Shown here piece by piece: positions 32,601 through 44,100 of a stretch of DNA of 64,000 bases (position 1 is its first letter; every line of letters begins with the position of its first letter). Below the pieces are notes generated by a model. The model was not told the DNA's origin. It did no database searches and was given only the letters and a program-made list of their open reading frames with translations. The position numbers were made by a program, and so were the translations under genes. The DNA comes from Anisakis pegreffii. Its lineage: Eukaryota > Nematoda > Chromadorea > Rhabditida > Anisakidae. The stretch is taken from the NCBI GenBank assembly GCA_035041965.1, contig JAPYMA010000330.1:62001-126000 (forward strand), in the 5' to 3' direction.

Positions 32601-35600
32601 CATAATGTTAGTAATAAATTACCAATGCAACATACAAACCGCAATAATGCAGATACATCTTATTGGATAGAGACGTTTGTACATCGGAATCAGAATCGGA
32701 TTACTGAATCAGCATTGCTCAGCTTTATTAACCATGAATAAAATCACGATTAATAAAATGTTTGTTTCAAATAAACTGATCCCAGTGCAACTAGCAATAC
32801 CGCAAAGTGCAAATTGTCTTAAGAAAGCACAGATCAACCAACAGCGGTGTATGCTCGCACGCAGACAAGATAAAAAGAGGATGTAAGAATCTTAGAGAAG
32901 ACCCAACGAAATAACCGAAAATTGCCACAAAAAAAAAACGAAAAACCGAAGAAAAAGAGTGACGATTAAAGTTTCCGTTAAAAAATACGACTAAAATAAC
33001 GCGATTTAATGAACAGACATACCCAAAATTAGCAAACATAGATCCAGTAGGTGCACCACTGAGTTCGATACCCATACCTTCAGTTTCCTGGAGGACGATC
33101 TGTTCGGGTAGACCTCCACCTCCTGCACCAGTCTGAGTCATACCACTCGGAACTATCGATTCAGGTCCAGCCTATCACAACAACAACCTTGTGCTTACTT
33201 ATGCATACGCAGCACAGCACTTTACTTTGTTTTTTTGTTTGTTTATACCTAACGCACTTGCAATTCTCGAACGTGAATTAATGAACAATTTGTTGATATT
33301 TCACAGCTGTTTTTTATAATCTCAAATCAGTGCGTTCCGATAAAGAAGACGAATATCAGCCTGTTCATTTTGGGAATAGTCCAGTTTAATAATTCAAAAC
33401 AAAACACTTAAATACTCAATAACATCTGAACGACCGCTTAGCTGTTAATTCTACTTCGAGATTGTTAAATCATTTCATTCTAACTCATCGAACATTCTTC
33501 ACATAAAATTGCATATTTCAAGGGCAGCAAAACTGATTCAATACCATCGTTAACACGTTACATCTCAAGTATTACCTCATATTTCACAAAGTCATTGCCC
33601 TTGGAATGGGATATGCGAAGGATCGTTACCAAGGCGAAAGATTATCATGCCAGTAGAAGTCAATAACTAGTGTTTTGTGCAAAAAGCGAATGATAAAGAG
33701 ATTAAAAAGGAGAGCAGTAAAACCAGATGTGATAATTGAACACAACAAATTACACCATGCAACAGCATTCACACCACAAACAAAACACGTGAAAATGATT
33801 GGTGAAATGAAATGAAATGCAAATTATAAAAAATGCTCTTTCATATGCGTCCAAAAATTATGGACAAAGATAGGACAAAGAAGATTTCCGAGAACGAAGG
33901 GTTGTTAACTTAAATCCATTATGTAAGGAGGTGGTAAACGCGCTGTACGAAATTCAATTAATTTTTTTAAAAATTAACTTCAATCAGTAATGCAAACTTG
34001 GATTTGCAAAAAACAGAGCGAACATTGGTCCAGAATACAGAGATCATTTCATTACAGGTTATCGTTTACAGCTTACAATTAGATGAATGAACATAAACGA
34101 ATAACACTAAGCAAAACACGAACCAACGCAACAAAAAATTTAAAAAAAAAATACAAAACAAAACACAAACGGAAGACATTATGAAATTGCATCAAAATTA
34201 TGAAATTATTTGATGGAATATTGGTATGAATGCAAAGTTTGCAAGTCATTTGGAGAGTGCCGCAAATTATAACAGCATGAAGATGACAAAAAATTACTGC
34301 AAAATGATGAAATGGCATCTGTTTTTGTTACATTCTCAGAATGGTACCATTTCCAGAGTTTCTATTTCAATACTTCAACTAATCAAGAGGAAGACAATGA
34401 CAGTAGGAGAATGCCAAATGCTCATAACGAACGCTAATGATTCATTCCATTCGTTTCTCATTCTGGATAAAGTTCGCTTAACTCAAACATAAACAAATAT
34501 TTCCTAAAACTACAACCAATCACCACAGCACTTCACAACAACAATAATACCTCGACGATATCAAACAAATTCTACAAAACACTATCAATTTTATTAATGG
34601 ACAATCTCGAGTTCCTCTCTAAAAATTATGCAGCAGCACTTTTCAGGGGAAGTCGATAATCTGTGGACGTATTAAATAAAGAGAACGAAATGATTATAAT
34701 GGGTTTTATGCTCATAATAAATACGCAGAAGAGAATCAGTAGTCAATAACGAGACAAATGATTCATTTGTGCGCGAGAATGATTGAATTTGTTGTCGTCT
34801 TAATCCGCACATAATTTCGCATAATTTCCAAAAACTTCAAAAACACATAGCCAATAATAGTGGAGAAATTAGAAGCTAAAGTAGCGGCTAAGCCATCTCT
34901 ACTCACTTACCCAAATCGAAGAAAAGCAGCTAAACCTCGTTGAGCAGATGCACCTCCTCCTCCTTCATCACCAAGCAATGACTGCTCTTCTTCAGGCACA
35001 ACTGACCGTCTTGTGGATGTTGTGGCAGCCCTATATATCGAATGTAGCCATCTGTCGTGTTCCACCTACAGAATACGCCTCCATATATGAATATCAATAC
35101 ACACAACATTTAATTGTTACGTTTACCACTCTCAAAACAACATCAACAACAACAACAACACTGTACGTACACATCACCCGTCATTCACAAATGCCGTATC
35201 ACAGCAACAAATCACACATCTTACAATTAACAAATTTCCATTTTTCAAAACATTTCCATTATCACTCAATTTGTTTTCAGTGACAATTAAAGGATTTCGA
35301 TTTCATATGATACTAACTGAAAGAATCTTTGGAATGAGGCAAAAAGTATCAAATATGAAATAGAAAAGGAAATAATTTAAAAATGCGAATCTGTAAACGA
35401 CAGCTTGAATTCGCTAACTCATCTATCAATCAGCGCACTCAAACTCTAGTCTACAAATTAATTCAACAATCACCACCTAGCTTTTATTAGCGTTTCTGAC
35501 TGATAGCTTTATTGTGAGGGTTGTGTCATGAAGGGTAAAGATAATATTACCGAGCCAATACGAGTGCAACTGGAATGAAATTCGCTGATGGTAAAAGCCG

Positions 35601-38173
35601 AAAATGAAGGAGCTTAATTTATGTTGTTCCCTTTCAGTGCCGAGAGAGGGTACCTTGCATCCGGACACATCATAGCACTCAACTGGTGATAATTATTTGG
35701 AAGATGAACATGAATTTGAGAAAAAGCTCAACCGCTGAGAATACATAAGAAAATACTTGACAAGCAATACGACGACGCTGAGATTACTTTCCGTTACACA
35801 TAACAGAATAAATATATAACTGAAAGTAATGTAGCAAGATATGATTTCAAAAAAAAGTTTAAGGCATGAGTAATAGAAAACTCGTACAGAAAAGTTCATT
35901 AATGAGCAATATTTACAATCACCCTCAAAGCTGCATTGCAGAGAGTGAGTTCAGATCGTTGAAGAGCATTATTACAATAACAGACTACAACTCAAAGTCA
36001 TCTCTAAGCAAACCTCAAAACATGCAATCAATGTTAATTTCAGATCCAATAAAGAAAATTTCTAAACACTGCTCAAAGAAAACAAACAAACAGTGGATGA
36101 GAACCGGAGAAAAATTTTGAGGAAGAGATTAATTTCAAACAACAATTCTTAATCGCATGAATTGATTAGTTTTCATTTTCTGTGTTGACATTAACGGTAT
36201 TAGAACATTGATTTTGTGAAATAGAATGTGTGCATGCATGCAGGATAACGTTAGAAGCAACTTAAAAATAAATATCTATGAATAAGTGTACATAAAAATG
36301 AAGCAGGCTAAATATCAAACTCATTCTCAACGGAATATGCCCGTTTCACATTCAGTAATCTGGCAGCGAGCAATAACGAATACGCAACTAAATGTTTGTT
36401 TAAGTGTTCAAGACTCATGCAGTCAGAATACACAATTATATTAATGGTATTTGAACATTAATTTTCTCCTGAAGACCAACCAAAACGAAATAAGGCTGGA
36501 CTTATATCACTGCTTTATGAAGACTCAAAAGATGGTTTCTTTTTTGCGAAATGTATGTTTCAAGCCCGTCAACGTTACCTTCCATGGCAAACTTCATCAA
36601 AAATCTACCGGGGATAATATTAATGGGCTTATTTTTTGAGGTAATGATTTTGTACAAAAACACCACGAATGAATAAATAATCGAAAAGAAAGCAACATTA
36701 AAAACGAAGATGAAGCAAAACAATCGTTAATGTTGTTGCTGTTAGAATCAATTTCGTCAAATGAGTTTGTTCAAACGATTAAAAGTGATTAGATCGACAA
36801 CCACATCACACACAAATCAATTCAACATCGAGTGCAAAACTGTACATAAGCTAACGCTTGACGATAGTTAGTGTTTTAGAGAGGGATTTAGCATGAAGCG
36901 CTTGGTAAAAACGATAGGTTCACAATCAAACATATTCTTATAAATGTGCGATTTTTGGTGGGAACTCAAGAAAACAAATTGTTCAATAACTAAATTTTTC
37001 ATGCATCTAGGTGTTTTCATTACTCAACTAACTCACTTTTTAATCTTGACGTTCTATAGCTAATATCCCCATTAAACTTCTTCAACGATGCCTAGGACTA
37101 CTATTCAATTCATTTTATGTTATATATAATTTCTACATAAAGTCAGCTATAAGTAAGTTGATAAATGAAACCAACGACTTTCATACTTTATCGAATATAA
37201 AAAATTTATTTGGGTGGAATACTATGCAAATGAGAGAAAAACGTGAAAGAAATGTTCAACTTTTGGCTATTTTCGAAAAGTGTGATTGATGTGAATAAAT
37301 CGATGTAAACAAACGAAATGATGATACCTCGTCGAAGAATTGTTGTGTTTTACGCAGAATGTGTTTCAGTTCGGTTAGCTCGGAGAAGTTCTTCTTGAGC
37401 ATTTCCTCGTTTTGATTCACCTCGCGCAATTCATTTTCTAATTTTTCGAATGTCGCCTGAAATTGTTTGGTATCAAAACAATAGTGATACTAACACAAGA
37501 GAGCGTCATAGCAGTGAGAAGGATTGAACGAACCTCTAAGTCGATCATTTCTCGTGGTTGAGGTGCATCCGGATTCTCGCCAGTATCCAGCATTGGAATC
37601 GCATCTTTCTTAATTTCTCGTTCCAAAAATCCTTTAAAAAAGCATCTCTTGAAAGTACGTTACGACATATCCGCAGCATCACAATTAACGCTATTATTAA
37701 TCTCACCATTACGAATGATAATAATGATGATGAACGAACGATATTGAATGATGAATTATTCAACAACTGAAATGTTCAGAACTGAAATCCTTAAAAATAT
37801 GACCAAAGTTGACTGAATGTTACGAACTCACTTAATTTTCTTTCCATTTCATCGCATCTTCGAACTTCGTTAACGAATTTACGCTGGAATGCGCTCACAT
37901 CTGGATTCAACTGAAATTTGAAAAATTTTCATTCCATGCATAATTTAATCAACAAGTTAGTGATCTTAATGAGTGTCAGGAAAAAATCTGTTGGACAATG
38001 AGAATTGTATGTGGAGAAGATGGAGTAATGATAGCTGATATCAATGAAACAATTACATCTCTGAACTGAACGAGTCCAAGTTCACCCAGTTCTGCGACAC
38101 ACGTGTAAGCAGCTTCGGTTTGGAGGAAAAGCTGCGCGAGGCACATCTCCTCACTTCGATACAACGACCCCAT
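23684..38173 (-). CDS. unc-32: V-type proton ATPase V0 subunit a (UNC-32 type)
   Basis: Exons in coding order: 38057-38173, 37832-37910, 37534-37631, 37328-37456, one of three alternatives (34911-35065, 33023-33171, 31982-32154), 30809-30935, 30547-30629, 30152-30284, 29620-29793, 29218-29371, 28794-28933, 28327-28536, 27812-27966, 27464-27584, 27105-27272, one of two alternatives (26375-26488, 25717-25845), 24792-24896, 24393-24510, 23988-24159, 23684-23789. One form gives 890 residues, the family size. This subunit forms the membrane half-channel of the vacuolar proton pump. Landmarks are [70 protein letters not shown] and [13 protein letters not shown] with the essential Arg near residue 789, then the end [17 protein letters not shown] acceptor lies 57 bases before the ATG. 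The largest gaps inside the gene, 35066-37327 and 30936-34910, contain only the alternative exons described separately. Confidence 0.95.
24691..24764. repeat. Perfect 31-bp inverted repeat with 12-bp loop, intronic
   Basis: The left arm 24691-24721 (TATGGCCTACTCTCCATCGA onward) is the exact reverse complement of 24734-24764, separated by CCGTTCGAACTG. It lies in the V-ATPase intron between the exons ending at 24792 and starting at 24510. Transcribed RNA could fold into a 31-bp hairpin. The symmetry also makes overlapping open frames on both strands, which are artefacts. Confidence 0.95.
25717..25845 (-). other. unc-32: Alternative exon B2 of V-ATPase subunit a
   Basis: Encodes 43 residues including [20 protein letters not shown], a transmembrane helix followed by the FAKP turn. 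It begins after a TACAG acceptor in phase 0 and ends CTG|GTATTA in phase 0. It is homologous to the exon at 26375-26488 and fills the same position (after WYPGQ, before the [12 protein letters not shown] exon), so only one of the two can be used in a normal protein. Confidence 0.85.
26256..26290 (-). promoter_or_regulatory. Candidate splicing control element between alternative exons B1 and B2
   Basis: On the transcribed strand this reads GTTGTTTGTGC, then TTGTGTGCATGTGT. TGCATG is the binding site of RBFOX splicing factors, and UUGUGU-like sequence is bound by CELF-family UNC-75 in C. elegans; both are known regulators of neuronal alternative exons there. The element lies about 85-120 bases downstream of exon B1 and about 410 upstream of B2. 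A second TGCATG (minus strand, 25511-25516) lies downstream of B2. The regulatory role is inferred from motif and position only. Confidence 0.45.
26375..26488 (-). other. unc-32: Alternative exon B1 of V-ATPase subunit a
   Basis: Encodes 38 residues starting [20 protein letters not shown] and continuing [25 protein letters not shown] acceptor precedes it and GCG|GTGAAT follows, both phase 0. The IPVMLFAKP core aligns with IPILLFAKP in the exon at 25717-25845. The two exons are homologous, equivalent in phase, and too redundant to be used together. Confidence 0.85.
31982..32154 (-). other. unc-32: Alternative exon A3 of V-ATPase subunit a
   Basis: Encodes 57 residues of the variable cytosolic loop, beginning [18 protein letters not shown], rich in Asp/Ser and ending HHRAKQQI plus two bases. 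It follows an ATGTAG acceptor (phase 0) and ends ATC AA|GTATC (phase 2), the same phases as the exons at 33023-33171 and 34911-35065. Any of the three joins the constitutive exon ending FFDE to the one starting FVAGVIQRE. Confidence 0.78.
33023..33171 (-). other. unc-32: Alternative exon A2 of V-ATPase subunit a
   Basis: Encodes 49 residues, starting [20 protein letters not shown] and ending TGSMFANF plus two bases (GG), so the next residue read with the common exon is Gly, giving NFGFVAGV. Acceptor GTGATAG in phase 0, donor GG|GTATG in phase 2. The Gly-rich composition differs strongly from A1 and A3. Confidence 0.8.
34911..35065 (-). other. unc-32: Alternative exon A1 of V-ATPase subunit a
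   Basis: Encodes 51 residues starting VEHDRWLHS, with an acidic [10 protein letters not shown] patch and an ending LAAFLRF plus two bases (GG). VEHDRW matches the VDHDRW that I recall in the canonical C. elegans UNC-32 isoform. Acceptor CTGTAG (phase 0), donor GG|GTAAGT (phase 2) with the best consensus of the three. It is the closest of the three to the upstream constitutive exon. Confidence 0.82.
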
Positions 38174-38230
38174 TGCGAAATAACAATTAATGAAGGTGCT
38201 ATCTCCTGTTTATTCAACACCGATACTACC

Positions 38231-41150
38231 CTGAAATGAACGACAGACCTCATCGAATCAAACCTTCATGCATGCACTCATAAATAATCACTATTCAACG
38301 CGACCGCAAGAAAATGATTACAATTGCTGCAAATATCAACTAAAATATCGATTTTCAAATAAGCGATTAGGTGGATGGAACAGAAAGAAATTTAAGAATG
38401 TTAAATAGGAGAACAAACGAAAGAACTATGAAAAAAGTTCGACCATAACTAAACAATCCAAAACGTGAACGAAACATTATGCAATGAAAAACCCGAAAAT
38501 GAAACAACAACATTAATCAGTGAGTCATAAACGACGCGAATGTTGTGAACAAATCAATTGATGAGAATAATCATGAATCAAGCCATCCAGCAAATAATCG
38601 CATGAACCATTATCACAAATATTCGGTTTCATAAAAAACCACAAGAATACTGTCTTTCAGTGGCATACATACGTACACGATTATGGCAATTATAAACAAA
38701 ACAAACACCAATTGATTAGTATTACTGTTTGTAATTTTATTCTTCCAAAAAATGGAACAAACACATCTTTTAGTGTGCAACCGTATACACACTAACCACT
38801 CATACATATACAAACTAAAATAATGCATTACGGCAGCTAATGTAAGTTGCATCCATCTGTTTCGATGCGTGAACGACTACTCAAAGAAGCGTAAAATCTA
38901 GCTAGCATCGCCTCAAATAAGCCTGACGTTCGCAAACGAAAAGCAGCGAATAAACAGCCCTGCAGGCATGAGACGTGATGACTGCGATCACCGCGAAGCA
39001 TTCAGTCTTTCAGAATGCCTCACAGGCCAATAGAAGCTAAGCAAATAGCTGCTGAATGCCTATTCAAAGACTCACACACAAACACACGAATACGACCAAC
39101 CCTCGTTCCACACCCAACAAATCTCCATTCATCCACCTCCTCTATCCAACCCTCCGTGCATCCACCCAAAACGTCGATATTTTCAAATCGATGAATAACA
39201 CTTCACTCATGCATTCGTTCTTTAATGCACATGCGCACATACTCAACAAATTACATCAAAATTATCGGATGACGATTGCAACTAATCACATACCGTATTA
39301 ATTAATGCGAACGTTACAAATCAACTCTATTATTTCACATTTGCTGATTTTGAAAAAGGATTAATTGAATGAATATTAATATAACATAATATAGTATAAC
39401 ATAATATACAACATACCATAATATAATATAATATAACAGATAAGATGAATCACTGAAATGTGAAATTTGAGAATGAATCAGGCAGACAACTAACTAGTGA
39501 AATATCCATAATAAACTGCCAAAGCATTTAAAAATACTGTTTACATTTTTCGCGTTCTGTCCACCAAAAACATTGCAACGTCAACGGAAACGATGCCGAT
39601 TAGCATATTCGATCGATGAATTTAACAACGATCCAAACTAACGATCGAAAATGATCGATGGCCAATTTATATGTTAAACGCAAAAAGTGCTGAACAGAAC
39701 GTATCTGTTTCGTTTGCTTTTCTTTAAGCGCAATACACAATTCCTATCGAAAGGTATTCAGTAATTAATCTTGAAGCTAATCAGTTGAAGGGAACAAATC
39801 AAAACTACTGCCATATTACTTCACCACGCTTAATAAATGCACATATGCGCTAGGCTACAGCAACCAGAACTGTACGATTGTAACGCTTTGCCACTATCAA
39901 AAATTTCCAGTTGCATCCTATTTACAGTGGATACACGTGAACCAGATCGTCATCATAAGTCAGCGCGTGTCATTATGCAATCTGAGCATTGCCGATCGAT
40001 CGTGACAATTACCTCAACTTAACTCTGCCACAATTGAAATTTTTTGATAGGGCAGTTGAATGTGTAGTGAAAATAATGAGACTGGACATTCACAAGGATG
40101 GAATTCTGGAACAGCGGAGAAGTGCAATATGTGGTTCGGCTGTTCCACCACATCTTATTGCACAACTATCACTGTATGGGTCGACCAGCGATGTGATCCT
40201 CATTCAAAACGACAACCCTAAAAAACACCAACTCGAAAGAGTAGTAAGACGAGTACAGCCATGATAATAATAATAATAATAACAATAATTCGATGAAATG
40301 CAATCAGGAATAAGCGTCTCCTGATGCAAAAACTTCACCCGTTCTCAGTATTTCAAAGCCCAAATAAGTGATCGAAATAAACTCAAATTAAGCTGAATCA
40401 AGCGTCGAATCAATCGGTAAAATCCGAAAAGGTATGTCAGAACATAACTGAATCGGTGACAATATTGTTGTCTTACTATTAATGAAATAACTTTATTTGT
40501 GAAAAAACAAACAAACACGTAAATAAACAAACAAGTGGACAACACTGAAATATATTCAAATTAATACGGGCAGTTGGTAAAAGTAAAACGAAAAATAAGC
40601 ATAACAATGCATTTCAATGAAAACATTCACAAAGAATGAAATAACATATTATAAACGAAACGGCAATCACAACGAAATAAATATTCATGATGGACGAATT
40701 CTAATTTCCAGTTTATATTATGTACTAAAATTTCACTAAAACTGCTTATGAAACAGGATTTCATAAAAGTGTATATCGCTGAATCAGTTTGAATTTTGAT
40801 GAATGTCCGCATCAAAATTCTAATGAACGAATGAATGGAATGAATAATTAAGTGAGCATCTCAAAAGTGTTCTAAAAACTTGAAAAAGCAATGAAATTTA
40901 CTATGTTTCAACAGTGCGAAATTCCATCAAAACAGTCAGTGAATCAACAAAGCAAAATGATACAACACGTTAACAACCGGCAATCGATGAATACCACAAA
41001 ATGAAAAATGAGAAATTTGAATGAGAACGAGCTCTCGAATTGTGGAACAGACACGATAACCAACGAGATACATCAACAGATCAATCACAAAACCACAGCT
41101 CCTTGAAATAATTGCGTTTCATTAAACAGCATTCAAGTACTCCATCAACG
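38231..41150. other. Between V-ATPase 5' end and Nup98-96 3' end
   Basis: About 2.9 kb holding the V-ATPase promoter and 5' leader and the Nup98-96 3'UTR. There are AT-rich runs (TATAACATAATATA near 39375-39440), an ATA/AAT microsatellite at 40264-40284, and a 91-codon plus-strand frame at 39989-40264 that I cannot assign. An imperfect palindrome around 40118-40160 (GTGCAATATGTGG against CCACATCTTATTGCAC) is visible. Confidence 0.5.
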
Positions 41151-44100
41151 TCAACGATGAGATTTCTTAAAGTCGTTTTTGAATGCCTTTGCTCTGTTTG
41201 AAGCCAGCTGTAAGACGTCTTCTAACGACAACGGTAAATCAACCAATCGCTTCGATTCGAAACGTCCCACTACCTCGTAAACTAGTCGTGACATCACTGA
41301 TGTACTCAATCTGACATACAACAATCAATAAATCAACATGAATAAATCATTAGATAAACAGAATAAATAGTTGACTCTATTTTTGCATAAATGATTATAA
41401 ATTGAATCCAAATTGAATAAAATCTAAAAATAATTGAATAAATACCTTCCGCTAGTATAGTAGCATCAGTGATAATAACACAGGCAATGATGATAATTAT
41501 CAAAAACAAAGTAACAAAAACACGCTAACTTTCATCAAAAAAAGGTTAAGTCTTACAATTGAAGAGGTGTTTTGGGGTGCATTGCGCACAGCCTCGGTTC
41601 AAGTGAGTTGGCAAGTTCCAAAAGATTTTCCACCTAAAATTCAAGTAAATGCTACTTGAATCAAATTCAAATTCTTGTTTGCTCATAATAAAATATTTCA
41701 ATGAAATTACTCGAGATTATTTCTGGACTCTTCAAAAAATGAATGAAAAGCGACGTCAACTCATAAATGCACTCTGTTTTCAACAACAAAGAAAAAACTT
41801 TTCATCATAAATATCAAAACGAAACAATATATCATAAAAATCGTTTCGTGGTAGCAAAAGACGTACATGACTCTCGTCGAGAATTTCATGAATTCCCTCT
41901 TTCAAATGAAAGTAATCCGTATAGATTTGTCCTCGAGGTCCCCAACAGCTGATTCGATCGCTTTTGCATTCGAATTTCTCACATAATCGTCCCAAAAGTT
42001 CGTCATCATCTAAACCGATACCAAATTAAGTGCAAACTTCAATATACACAACAACAACGAAAGCGATTTAAACACAAAACCTACTAGAATTTCAATGGAT
42101 GGCAGTAATAATTTAAGAATTCACCTAAAGTCACGGCCTTCGGTGCAACAGATTCACAAAAGAGCGAATGCGCTTCGTCGTACATTGCGGCATCGAGCGC
42201 ATGAATACACATCGACTCCTCATCACCTCTCAGCTTTGCCTGCATGTACCTGAAATTTTACTCGTTTCAGTCAACTTCTAGTTGAACCTGACCTCTTAAA
42301 ATGCGATACGCTCCCAGTACTTTCACTGAATAACGCTGAGAGTCAGCCAACTTAGCAAATCTATTAAGAAATTTAATTTCCTAACTGTCAGTACTACTCG
42401 CACCAAAATCAATACCAATGTCACAGTCACTACTATAATGTATTCATCATCACTAGTGCTGGCATCATTACCAACTACTGTTTCTGAAACAATCACCACT
42501 ACTAATTTCGTCATTGATCATTTACTTTGAGTGAGCGATCACTTCATCTGACAGTCCACAAACTGTGCGCATCTTCTCATACAATGCTTCGTCCGCTTCA
42601 GGTACTATACGATCAACCATTTCACTTACTGCATTGTATCTACTGAAAAAAGCCGTATACTCATCAGACAATAAATCAGTGCCAAAGCCAGATTCACTTG
42701 AAGAAGCACTCGTCAATGCTGTGTTTCACTATCAAAACTGCGACGCGATGTCGGATATTTTCTTCAAACGCTACCAAAACTTCTGTCAATTTAAACAGAA
42801 TTTCCAAACTAATCTACAAACACATAAGCAAGTCTGCAATCCTGCAGCTGCGAGCTGTTAAACTATCAAAAACAGCTGAAATAAGTTCAGTCGATCAAGA
42901 CAAACCTAGAAATAAAATTGATCTAAATGCATTTTGATTACAACAATAATAAAACTGATTGCATAATAACGCATGAACAATCATCAAAAGCCTACGCATT
43001 TGAATCGCAAATATGCATGAGAACGAAGATTGCCAAGTGCGTCAGATGCACATTCACTAATTGTTCAGCGTAACGAATATGCAAGCAACGTTCAACAAAA
43101 TCATCTATATGCTCGTAACCAATCGATCTCAACACACACCACAAATGCCAACTGAAATAAAACCACTTTTGCAAATTGCTAATTACGCAATAACTGATCA
43201 CGTAATTTGATCAACACTACCTGAGATGATAGTCGAACGGATGAGTGCCAAAAGCGGATGGTTCAAGAATCGTTTCGAGTGGGTGCGATCGTTCCGCAGC
43301 TAATTTCATCAACTCATAGAAAACATTATTGCCAATCGACTCGGCACAATTTCGTTGTTGGATATCTTCTTCAAACGCTACCAAAACTTCTTTCAACATT
43401 GCATCATATGAATCATAATACCACACGAATGCACCTAACGCCTGAAATTATTTCAAGCAATTTTGCTGTCTTAATACAGGATCTGTTTCGGTGATTATTA
43501 TGGAACAAGTGAAATGATGAAACAACTGAGCAGACGACGAAATAACTGATACCCATCTCAGTGAACTCAAAAAATTCAAAGAATGGGATGTATTAAGTGT
43601 ATAATAGCGATAAATACTTGTTCATCAGTGCCGAAATTTGTTTGTTCTAACCACTTCATCAATTCAACAGTAAACAAGTTGTAAAAAGAAGGGCGCAGCA
43701 TGGCCAGAAAATTGTACAAAAATCAAATCAGCACGCAATTTGTTTTGTTTGAGCACTGAGCTTAACGAGTAACATCAAATCAACAGTACGAACCCTCATC
43801 CAGTTGAGACCATCACAAACGAATATCGACTTCGATTTCAGTTTCACATGCATTACGCCCGCCATTATCATATAAATTCGCAGCAAGTCCTCATCGATGT
43901 ATTCAGCTGATTGTGACTGTATCCACGATTCTACCTGAATATTTAATCGTTCATTCGCAATACGCGACATCACCTCAATCTCCGTTAAATATTACCAATA
44001 ACGAAAATGTCAATAACAATAATTATAGTATTACTGATTATTTCCCGCTAAACGCAAGCACCAGGATAAACAATAACTAACTGCATCAACGCCATAACAA

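Noticed and set aside
36579..36604. Possible fourth alternative exon (26 bp, IFDEVCHG, phase 0 to phase 2) in the V-ATPase intron
   Set aside because: Phases fit, but it is very short, shows no similarity to the other three, and such matches arise by chance in a 2-kb intron.
39989..40264. 91-codon plus-strand open frame
   Set aside because: No recognisable motif, no splice partner, and it spans an imperfect palindrome; probably a chance frame.
42643..42716. Open extension upstream of the Nup96 exon (SASSSESGFGTDLLSDEYTA)
   Set aside because: A TTTTTTCAG acceptor at 42643 joins in phase with the previous exon and gives an alignable protein; the extension is intron.
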